Shown here one piece after another: positions 1 to 7,210 of a stretch of DNA of 64,000 nt (position 1 is its first letter; each line of letters opens with the position of its first letter). Source of the DNA: Bifidobacterium sp. (GTDB lineage Bacteria; Actinomycetota; Actinomycetes; Actinomycetales; Bifidobacteriaceae); the NCBI RefSeq assembly GCF_022647885.1, contig NZ_JALCLM010000001.1, positions 62,001 to 126,000 on the forward strand. The letters are read 5' to 3'. The position numbers and the translations under genes were made by a program. Under the pieces are notes generated by a model. It searched no databases. It saw nothing but the letters and a program-made list of their open reading frames with translations, and was not told the DNA's origin.

Positions 1-171
1 CTCCGTGCAAAAGCAGATGATGAAGCGTTCCGACTAGTCAGAGTCATTCCCTTTGACGACAGAGAGGGCGTTGAGGCAGGGCCATACATATGTGCACCCA
101 CTCGTGCAGGGTTCACTATCGACTTTCTGTCATGGCGCACCACCGCTGCTGACATTTCCCTCCATGACTGA
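1..171 (+). CDS. 3' end of an unidentified gene (partial)
   Basis: An open frame runs from the first base to a TGA at 169-171 and encodes the last 56 residues of a protein that begins outside the window. The tail is soluble-looking, with a segment reading VRVIPFDDREGVEAGPY followed by a hydrophobic stretch FTIDFLSW. I do not recognise the family. It lies on the same strand as the glycosyltransferase downstream but is separated from it by about 450 bases, so an operon is not evident. That it is coding rests only on the absence of stops and a sensible amino-acid composition. Confidence 0.5.
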   Translation, partial: LRAKADDEAFRLVRVIPFDDREGVEAGPYICAPTRAGFTIDFLSWRTTAADISLHD

Positions 172-627
172 GATGCATTGGTCTAATACATAAGAACGCC
201 GGCACATAACAGACCATCCATGCATGAGAAAAGACATATTATGCATATTTGTCACTGTGATTCTCAAGAGGACTGATAATAGATTCACATCGGACGAAGG
301 GGTCATGGTATGAAAAGGAGAACCATCAATACTTGGCGAGCGCCACATAAATGTTCAGTGGAACCGTGCCTAAGATTGTTACCACTATCAGCACTAGCTG
401 TTAATAATCAGCCTCATATAACTGCTCTGGCAGCTAAAGCTCTCAATCAACGAATTTTTGAGATAGTACACACCCCGCGTACAGGAAAGACAGGCACACT
501 GGCATCAAGATACCTCATATCAGCATGGCCTTACACCGGATACATCCGGCGGAAATACCCGAGGGATGAGCATGGTATGAGATTATTGTGTGCACTCAGT
601 CACCACCAGTGAGCGAGGATAAAACAG
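172..627. other. intergenic stretch without a convincing gene
   Basis: This 456-base gap holds no gene I can support with confidence. One plus-strand reading frame of 100 codons (310-612) starts at an ATG preceded by AAGGGG at a reasonable distance and ends 15 bases before the glycosyltransferase. Its product is unusually rich in Arg, His and Leu, shows no domain or membrane segment, and resembles a chance frame. A small palindrome CCGGATACATCCGG lies at about 537-550. No clear promoter was seen. Confidence 0.4.
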
Positions 628-1683
628 ATGACCAGCGTATTAGCATCCCATGTGCCCTCTGACGGCGTGACGTTATCATTCATTGTCCCTGCGTACAATG
701 TGAGTTCCTATCTGGAAAGATGCCTATCGTCTCTGATACTGCCTCAAGCAGATGATATCGAGATCATCATCGTTGATGATGGCTCCACGGATATCACCGG
801 ACTCATAGCTGACGACTTTGCGAGCAGATACCCCAAGACTGTGAAAGTGATCCACCAGACAAATCAAGGTCACGGTGGTGCAATTAATACTGGACTCAAT
901 AACGTAAGTGGTGCATACGTCAAAGTCATTGATGCCGACGACTGGGTAAATGGTGATTCCCTATCCACTGTGCTTTCGACTTTGCGACAGCAGTGCTCTA
1001 GCGACGCACCTATTGACATAGTGGTCACTAATTACGTGTATGAGAAACAACATAGACGATTCAAACATACTGTGCGTTTCGATAATGTCATGACACCAGA
1101 TATGAGACTTTCTTGGGACGAGATCGGCGAATTCCGCGCACACCAATATCTCATCATGCACGCTCTGATTTTCAAAACCTCAGTGTTGAGACAGTCAGGG
1201 GTGAGCTTACCTTCGCACACTTTTTATGTCGATTTCATCTATTCGTATCAGCCACTCCCCTTCGCTTCAACCCTGCTATATCTCGATACCGATTTCTATC
1301 GATATTTCACAGGACGACATGGCCAGTCTGTGGAAACAAAAACCATGGTTTCTCGAGTAGATCAGTTGCTTCGTGTGAATCGAATCATGACACTGATTAC
1401 ACCGGAAGCAGACAGAATCCCGTCGGGCCTGTATCGATACATGATTCATTACCTGTCAATCAACTGCGTCGTAACTTCAACATTTCTTATCTTGTCAAAA
1501 AAGCAAGAAAACTACGTCATGGAACAACACCTGTGGAAACAACTGGAGCGACAGTCTTCCACCATAGCTGCAGACGTACGTGCATCGACATTATGCCGTC
1601 TCATCAATATCCCAGGTCAGACAGGCAGACTGGCGGTACGCTGTGGGTACAAAATTGCTGAAGCAGCAATTGGCTTTAATTAG
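628..1683 (+). CDS. family 2 glycosyltransferase
   Basis: The 351-residue protein is a GT-A fold glycosyltransferase of family GT2, which moves a sugar from a nucleotide donor to a cell-surface polysaccharide or lipid. The N-terminal domain shows FIVPAYNVSSYLERCL at about residues 19-34, the nucleotide site EIIIVDDGSTD near 50, and the metal-binding DADDW near 103. The C-terminal third is less conserved and lacks obvious membrane helices, so the enzyme is probably a soluble or peripheral protein on the cytoplasmic side. The start is the ATG at 628, preceded by GCGAGGAT. It converges on the histidine kinase gene with only 9 bases between stop codons. Donor and acceptor cannot be read from the sequence. 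Confidence 0.9.
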   Translation: MTSVLASHVPSDGVTLSFIVPAYNVSSYLERCLSSLILPQADDIEIIIVDDGSTDITGLIADDFASRYPKTVKVIHQTNQGHGGAINTGLNNVSGAYVKVIDADDWVNGDSLSTVLSTLRQQCSSDAPIDIVVTNYVYEKQHRRFKHTVRFDNVMTPDMRLSWDEIGEFRAHQYLIMHALIFKTSVLRQSGVSLPSHTFYVDFIYSYQPLPFASTLLYLDTDFYRYFTGRHGQSVETKTMVSRVDQLLRVNRIMTLITPEADRIPSGLYRYMIHYLSINCVVTSTFLILSKKQENYVMEQHLWKQLERQSSTIAADVRASTLCRLINIPGQTGRLAVRCGYKIAEAAIGFN

Positions 1684-1692
1684 CTCAAGCAA

Positions 1693-3015
1693 CTACTGAG
1701 GCAGCAGAATAGTTAACACAAACCAGTGATCCTCGGTACGTACAGATATTTCACCGCCATATTGTCTGGCAACGTGCCTTATGGATTTCATGCCAAAACC
1801 ATGATTCGCACCGTCTTGTTTCGTAGTCCGAAAATTACCTTCTACATCAGTTTTCAATCTCGAATCAAAATAATTCTCAATTCGGATCACCACAAAACGG
1901 TTTTTCGCATATAGTGCGAGCTTAATTAATCGACTATCACTATCAGCCAACTTCGACGTCGCCTCAATAGCATTATCCAATGCGTTTCCAAACAAGGTAG
2001 CAATATCCATAGAGGACATAGCATCCAATAACTTGCCATCCGCAACTGCCATTAATCTAATCCCACGATTGATACAGATGCTAGTTTTACTAGTCAAGAT
2101 GACATCGAGTACAGGATTCCCTGAGTGCTGCTGTGCCCCATATTGTTGAACTGCTGCCTCTAATTGTTCGAAACCTTCAGCTCTTTGCTCCGGATCAACC
2201 TGCGCGCGTAAAGCGGTGATTTGATGTTTCAAATCATGTGTCATACGTCCCAGAGTTTCAATATTTGACTTAGATTGTAAATATTCTTGATGCTGACTGG
2301 TCAGCTGCGCATTTATTGAGTTTAATTCTGCACTCGCGGCGATTCTACGCGACTGCTCTTGTTGCGCATACAAAATCGCAAAACCACAAAAATCTACAAG
2401 CGTGCGTATATAAAATACTTCTTGCCCAACAGTCCCAGAAAATGGGGTGTTTGTTGACACAAAACTCAAGTTACTCATCGCAAAAGTCACTATCGTGATA
2501 CCCGTTGTGGCAATAATTGTCGCGCGACTAGTAACCAACGACGATTGTTGGCTGAAGTTGCGCCTTTCTACACGCCAAGCAAGTGAAAAACATACCGCGT
2601 ACGTGCCTAGCAACATGAAAACTGACCAAAAACGTCCCTCTTCATCTTGCCACCCAACTCCAAGAAAAGTCACCAATTGCCAGTGCAACGATGCAATCAA
2701 CTCAGCCAGCACAAATGCGCGTGCGGTCAAGTACATCGATTCTCTTCCGCCGAGTCCACCAGCGAGATAAAGGATAGCCTGCATGCCAGCGATTGCTAAC
2801 AGCATTCCCAAAATCCACAAGGCTTTCGGCATAACACCGCCAGCGTATTGAATCGCTACCATCATTGGCAATCCGATGCCTGCAACAATAATCGTGCGCT
2901 TCAACGGCTGCCGTCGATATATCACAGCCAGATACACTATGCAGGCAAGCCACTCGCTCAGGGCAGTATATATTCTAGGAATATCGGGCAGAGCATTGGT
3001 AATAGTAGTATTCAT
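1693..3015 (-). CDS. membrane sensor histidine kinase, AgrC/GHKL type
   Basis: This 440-residue protein has about six or seven hydrophobic segments in its first 230 residues, a linker with coiled-coil character, and a cytoplasmic kinase core of the GHKL class that pairs with LytTR regulators. The phosphoacceptor histidine lies in MTHDLKHQITAL near residue 263. The ATP-binding lid shows NALDNAIEA and the glycine box GFGMKSIRHVARQYGG. The start ATG overlaps the stop of the response regulator gene by four bases (ATGA), so the pair is translationally coupled. Relatives (AgrC, ComD) sense peptides, but no AgrD-like peptide or AgrB protease gene is visible beside it, so the signal is unknown. Confidence 0.9.
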   Translation of the reverse strand: MNTTITNALPDIPRIYTALSEWLACIVYLAVIYRRQPLKRTIIVAGIGLPMMVAIQYAGGVMPKALWILGMLLAIAGMQAILYLAGGLGGRESMYLTARAFVLAELIASLHWQLVTFLGVGWQDEEGRFWSVFMLLGTYAVCFSLAWRVERRNFSQQSSLVTSRATIIATTGITIVTFAMSNLSFVSTNTPFSGTVGQEVFYIRTLVDFCGFAILYAQQEQSRRIAASAELNSINAQLTSQHQEYLQSKSNIETLGRMTHDLKHQITALRAQVDPEQRAEGFEQLEAAVQQYGAQQHSGNPVLDVILTSKTSICINRGIRLMAVADGKLLDAMSSMDIATLFGNALDNAIEATSKLADSDSRLIKLALYAKNRFVVIRIENYFDSRLKTDVEGNFRTTKQDGANHGFGMKSIRHVARQYGGEISVRTEDHWFVLTILLPQ

Positions 3016-3731
3016 CGTGATGCAGCACCAAGAAAATCAGCCAATGCAGCGAGGAACATTTTCTTTCTTGGTCTACTCACTCGAAGGTGCTCACCGTTGG
3101 ACATAATGCACTCCTGATCTTCAATGGCCTGCACATGCCGTAAATTAACGAGATAGCATGCATTAGATCGGAAGAAACCCTGTTGTGCAAGTTGAGTTTC
3201 AAGCTCCTTAAGCGTGCTGGTTATTGATAACTTACCGTCGAGAGTGTGGATAACGATGGTGTGCCTAATTGACTCAAGGAACACTACGTTGGAAAGTTCC
3301 AAACGTAATTGCTGCGCCCGAGTCTCTACCAGCATGGACTCGCCACCACGCTGCTGAATCATATCGATTGAACGTTTCATTTCTTGTTTGAAGGCAAACC
3401 AAGGGACAGGCTTCAGCAAATATGAGAGCGCTTGAACCTGATAGCCACTAATGGCATACTGCGGAGCTGCAGTGATGAAAACAATAATGACGCTTTCATC
3501 ACTTTCACGAACCTCACGAGCAATTTCCATACCATTTAAGCCAGGCATCTCAATGTCTAACAGCAACACGTCATACACCGGTGAATATTGATTAATAAAG
3601 GAGGTACCAGATTCAAATACGGCAGTAGCGAATTGCACATCGCATTCTTGCGTATAACGTTTGAGATACTCAAGAACTATTGCTCTTGAGGCTGCATCAT
3701 CTTCAACAACGCCTACGCGAATGCTTCTCAT
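3012..3731 (-). CDS. LytTR-family response regulator
   Basis: A 239-residue regulator with an N-terminal receiver domain (acidic pair VEDD near residue 10, phosphorylated Asp in LLLDIEMPGLNG near 55, conserved Lys in LLKPVPW near 105) and a C-terminal LytTR DNA-binding domain from about residue 135 (VFLESIRHTIVIHT and RSNACYLVNLRHVQ). It is the partner of the kinase whose gene overlaps it. I place the start at the ATG at 3731, six bases after GGGA; an in-frame TTG at 3743 is possible but lacks a spaced ribosome site. A TATAAT hexamer lies about 35 bases upstream. LytTR regulators usually control surface, bacteriocin or competence genes; the target here is not evident. Confidence 0.9.
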   Translation of the reverse strand: MRSIRVGVVEDDAASRAIVLEYLKRYTQECDVQFATAVFESGTSFINQYSPVYDVLLLDIEMPGLNGMEIAREVRESDESVIIVFITAAPQYAISGYQVQALSYLLKPVPWFAFKQEMKRSIDMIQQRGGESMLVETRAQQLRLELSNVVFLESIRHTIVIHTLDGKLSITSTLKELETQLAQQGFFRSNACYLVNLRHVQAIEDQECIMSNGEHLRVSRPRKKMFLAALADFLGAASR

Positions 3732-3763
3732 GTCATATCCCAACTTCTCTGAGCAGTGCGAAT

Positions 3764-3769
3764 ATTATA
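3764..3769 (-). promoter_or_regulatory. putative -10 element of the LytTR operon
   Basis: Read on the minus strand this is TATAAT, a perfect match to the housekeeping -10 hexamer, 32 bases before the preferred ATG of the response regulator. A convincing -35 box at the usual distance is absent (TTGGGT lies about 20 bases upstream). A separate promoter for the kinase and regulator pair, apart from the upstream glycosidase and GtrA genes, is therefore plausible but unproven. Confidence 0.35.
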
Positions 3770-3810
3770 TCCCTATCCTCATCTACCGCACCCAACCGCC
3801 ACCTCAGCAA

Positions 3811-4407
3811 TCAGTGTTTAGATTCCTTTTCACCCTCAGTCGGTGCTGTAACGGCAGCCATAATCCAAAACTTCAACAAGGGATAGCTGACGACTACTGC
3901 TAGCACAGTATTTACCACTGAGGCAAGAGTAGCTGCCAAGCCTGCATTCAGTCCCCACCCGATGCATAGCGCAGTCACATAACCAGGCAGCACCAAATTG
4001 ACCACAACAACAATGACAGCAAGAACAGCGTATTTCCATGCGGCCTGAGAAAAGTTTGATGCAGATTTGAACACCCACTTTTTCTGCACAATAAAATTAA
4101 CCACTTGTGCTAGTACTTCAGCCAAGAAAAAGGTAAGAAAACCACCAATACCATGTGATCCTTCTGAATCATAATTGAATATAAGAAAGCTAAAAGGCGC
4201 AGTCAGATGCAATGTTGAGACAAAAATTGCGGTGCCTACCCATGTCATCAAAAATCTGGTAATGGTGGAAATATTGGAAAGGACATTAAAGAGAATAAAC
4301 TCCCAAATATTCGGATGTCTGTCAATCCAACCTCGAAGCCGCCCTGAGCTTGCACGCTCATCACTTGAGGAAGTCAAAGACGTATCTGGTTTACGTGGTT
4401 CACTCAT
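3811..4407 (-). CDS. GtrA-family membrane protein
   Basis: A 198-residue protein with four hydrophobic segments matching the GtrA family, whose members are linked to flipping or handling lipid-linked sugars in surface glycosylation. The family pattern is visible as FNVLSNISTITRFLMTW at the first helix, with VNFIVQKKWVF between the second and third. The start is the ATG at 4407, seven bases after AAGGAG; a longer frame beginning with TTG would read through this ribosome site. The gene overlaps the 3' end of the upstream beta-glucosidase gene by eight bases, so the two are co-translated. Together with the nearby glycosyltransferase it suggests a cell-envelope glycan function. Confidence 0.85.
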   Translation of the reverse strand: MSEPRKPDTSLTSSSDERASSGRLRGWIDRHPNIWEFILFNVLSNISTITRFLMTWVGTAIFVSTLHLTAPFSFLIFNYDSEGSHGIGGFLTFFLAEVLAQVVNFIVQKKWVFKSASNFSQAAWKYAVLAVIVVVVNLVLPGYVTALCIGWGLNAGLAATLASVVNTVLAVVVSYPLLKFWIMAAVTAPTEGEKESKH

Positions 4408-6844
4408 GCGATAGCTCCTTTGCAATCTTTGAGCAAGCTGTGCGGTTACGGAAATATCCGGTCACAAATGCGGTCAGTCCACCTACTAGATGTCCGTTGG
4501 CAATTCGTACTACAGCATCGACCATTGCGGAATCAATCTGGCCACGAGTCATCTTGCACATCACTCTTGGGGGCATATTAAGTACAAACAAGGCATTGAG
4601 GTCAGGCGCTCCAGTTTTCTCTCGAGCATTTCGCTCATTCCTTTGCAAGAATTTGATTACAGCACGAACTAAGAACGAGGGAGAATCTTGCCACGATGCA
4701 ATGGGATCATTAACAGTAAAGACTGTAGGAGCAGCAGCTCTGCGTACTGGCTGCCCAAATAAAGCAGCAATCTCTGCATCATTCACATCCTTGACTTGCC
4801 CCAGCAAATACGCTCCCAGTTCAGCGTTAGCTGGCGCAGGACGAACATCACCGTCAATGTCAATATCTGTCTGTAGCCCAATATCGTTACTATGCTGCGC
4901 CAGCAGTAGCTGTCTGCGTCCTGTTTCGATATGCCACTCGTGATCCTTGCAATCAAAATGTCTGAAGGTGTAACGGTCAAAATCGATACGTGCCTGAACC
5001 TGTTCATGTGCGCGCAAAGGGATTCTCACAAAACCTTTCAGCTCTCGCTTTGGGTGTAACACACCATTCTCGGCACTTTGTACATACAGTTGAGCAACGC
5101 AGGAACCATCAACATCTGAATCGTTGTGCACTGTAAAATGCACGCCTTGTTCATCCGCTGCAAAGTCAGAAAATGAGAAATGAGAATAGCTCAATCCGAA
5201 GCCAAAGGGGAAACGCACCGGAATATCAGCACTGTGATAATACCGATAACCAACGAAAGGACCTTCCTGATAGATTGCATCACGCTGAGATGATGGATAC
5301 CAATCCGAAGTTGGGCAATCGGCGTATTGGATAGGCCAACTTTCCGCAAGATGTCCCGCTGGATTAACAGCGCCGCTAAGAACTTTAACTATTGCAGAAG
5401 CACTCGCTTGACCCGAGAGCCCTACATAGAGCAGCGCATCCACTTCATCAGCCCAAGGTAACTCCACAGGTGAGCCTGATACCAGGACAACAATTATCGG
5501 TTTACATACTTGTGCCAATGCTGCCAATAAATCATTTTGTGCCTGTGGAAGAGACATGGTACTACGATCAAGCCCTTCCGATTCATGACGCTCGTCAAGC
5601 CCCACAACAACCACAGCCATATCACTTGATTCAGCAGAAAGCAGATCGACTGCCTGTTGTATTAACTCTGGGCTCGATATTCCTTGACGCGTGTACCCCT
5701 GTGCATACCCCGACAATGCAATATCGGAGGATTTTGAACATTCCTCAAGGAGATTTTCTTCTACTGCTGGGTTGACCTTCGAGGAACCAGTGCCTTGGAA
5801 GCGGGGATTCTTCGCAAAGTCTCCAATAAGAGCGATTCGATTATCAGATGTCAATGGCAAGGTAGCGCTGTGCTCGTTCCTTGCTTGATTCTTCAACAGT
5901 ACGAATGATCGCTCCGCAACTTTTCCTGCCAGCATATGATGCGCTTGAGCCGTATGAGTTTCAAGCTGTGTACCTTCACTACGTTGAGGAATTGTGGTAC
6001 GCGCTGCAAGGCCGGCAACCTCATGTACCCGTTGGTCAAGATGCGATTCGTCCAATCTTCCTGACTGAACAGACTTCACAAGTTCGTGCACGGAAGTATA
6101 ACCAGGGGAAGGCATTTCCAAAGATCCGCCAGCTCTCACGGCTGCAGTGGCAGAATTCGAACCACCCCAATCCGAGACGACCATCCCGTCAAAACCCCAC
6201 TCTTGACGAAGAATATCTTGTAACAGATGCGAATTTTCGTGCGCATACACTCCATTAATCATGTTGTAGGAAGTCATTATGCTCCAGGGCGAAGCCTCCC
6301 GAACTGCTATTTCAAAAGCAGTCAAATACAGTTCACGCATGGTGCGCTCATCAACTACTGAATTTGAAGCCTGGCGACGGGTCTCTTGACTATTAACAGC
6401 GAAATGCTTCGGGCATGCTGATACTCCAACACTCTGTATGCCCCGAATAAGACCAGCACCCATACGACCTGTGACTATTGGGTCTTCAGAGAAATATTCA
6501 AAGTTCCGCCCACACAAGGGATCACGCTTGATATTGAGTCCAGGGCCCAACAACACATTGACTCCAAGCTCACGAGCTTCTTCGCCCAGCGCCTTCCCCA
6601 TTTCCTCTGCAAGTTCAGGATCCCAAGAATTCGCCAAAATGCTTGCAGTAGGAAAACACGTTGCAGGGACAGATTCGCCGAGGCCCAAATGATCCCCTGA
6701 ACCCAGCTGACGCCGTACACCATGAGGGCCATCGCTCATCACAAAGCTTGATATCCCTGCGCTATCATTTCCGCGAGAATCCCATTCAGAAGCACCAGAG
6801 AGTAATGCCGCCTTTTGTACAAGTGGTAAATCCTCAATCTTCAT
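4400..6844 (-). CDS. glycoside hydrolase family 3, probable beta-glucosidase
   Basis: An 814-residue GH3 enzyme in the usual domain order: catalytic barrel, alpha/beta sandwich, then an Fn3-like C-terminal domain. The nucleophile is Asp225 in MVVSDWGG. KHFAVNSQETRR near 146 is the conserved Lys-His loop and GLNIKRDPLCGRNFEYFSEDP near 102 is typical of beta-glucosidases. There is no signal peptide, so it probably acts in the cytosol on imported beta-glucosides. The start is ATG 6844 after GGAGA; an upstream extension to 6937 lacks family similarity and is rejected. A further stretch of about 90 residues after the Fn3-like domain (PTVFTVNDPIASW onward) is also seen in relatives. It is divergent from the permuted GH3 gene and heads an operon with GtrA. 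Confidence 0.92.
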   Translation of the reverse strand: MKIEDLPLVQKAALLSGASEWDSRGNDSAGISSFVMSDGPHGVRRQLGSGDHLGLGESVPATCFPTASILANSWDPELAEEMGKALGEEARELGVNVLLGPGLNIKRDPLCGRNFEYFSEDPIVTGRMGAGLIRGIQSVGVSACPKHFAVNSQETRRQASNSVVDERTMRELYLTAFEIAVREASPWSIMTSYNMINGVYAHENSHLLQDILRQEWGFDGMVVSDWGGSNSATAAVRAGGSLEMPSPGYTSVHELVKSVQSGRLDESHLDQRVHEVAGLAARTTIPQRSEGTQLETHTAQAHHMLAGKVAERSFVLLKNQARNEHSATLPLTSDNRIALIGDFAKNPRFQGTGSSKVNPAVEENLLEECSKSSDIALSGYAQGYTRQGISSPELIQQAVDLLSAESSDMAVVVVGLDERHESEGLDRSTMSLPQAQNDLLAALAQVCKPIIVVLVSGSPVELPWADEVDALLYVGLSGQASASAIVKVLSGAVNPAGHLAESWPIQYADCPTSDWYPSSQRDAIYQEGPFVGYRYYHSADIPVRFPFGFGLSYSHFSFSDFAADEQGVHFTVHNDSDVDGSCVAQLYVQSAENGVLHPKRELKGFVRIPLRAHEQVQARIDFDRYTFRHFDCKDHEWHIETGRRQLLLAQHSNDIGLQTDIDIDGDVRPAPANAELGAYLLGQVKDVNDAEIAALFGQPVRRAAAPTVFTVNDPIASWQDSPSFLVRAVIKFLQRNERNAREKTGAPDLNALFVLNMPPRVMCKMTRGQIDSAMVDAVVRIANGHLVGGLTAFVTGYFRNRTACSKIAKELSHE

Positions 6845-7210
6845 AGTTCTCCAAACCTCTTTGGTATCAACTCGACCGAAAGCCTCGCGCAGCATTGCGC
6901 ACAAGCACCATGACAGCGATTCAATCAGAAAATTCAACGGCTACATGTTCATCCTCACAACCTGTCATTTTGGCGACATAAATGGTTAGCGCTCTGTGCA
7001 ACAGCCAAAGCCCATCGCCTCAAACAGAAACTTTGACAATTCATGCTCAGAAATTGACAGTTTAGGCATATACCTTAACCTGAAGCAGATAATCCTGATG
7101 AACTGTAAGCAGCCCACACGGAGAGGTGCGGGATATTACGCGACAATTAACCGTAAGAGACGGTGAATGCGCACTGCTGCGCTTTGCGAAGGAATGGAGA
7201 ACGGTTCGAC
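6845..7210. promoter_or_regulatory. divergent intergenic region between two GH3 genes
   Basis: These 366 bases separate the start codons of two oppositely oriented family 3 hydrolases and must hold both promoters. TTGACA occurs twice in direct orientation (7033-7038 and 7054-7059), 21 bases apart or two helical turns, and TATACC lies at 7069-7074. None of these pairs has normal 17-base -35/-10 spacing, so I do not assign a promoter. No LacI-type palindrome was found by eye and no small gene is evident. Confidence 0.35.

Noticed and set aside
310-612. 100-codon plus-strand reading frame before the glycosyltransferase
   Set aside because: It has an acceptable ribosome site, but the product is basic and His/Leu-rich, with no domain or helix; it reads like chance. 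Mentioned only in the gap entry.
1113-1661. 182-codon frame inside the glycosyltransferase gene
   Set aside because: It lies wholly within a gene with clear GT2 motifs in another frame and has no family similarity.
5392-6258. Several plus-strand frames opposite the beta-glucosidase gene
   Set aside because: They are antisense shadows of a GH3 gene whose catalytic motifs are all on the minus strand.
7033-7074. TTGACA pair with TATACC as a promoter of the permuted GH3 gene
   Set aside because: The spacings are 9 and 30 bases, neither close to 17, so a sigma-70-type promoter is not supported.
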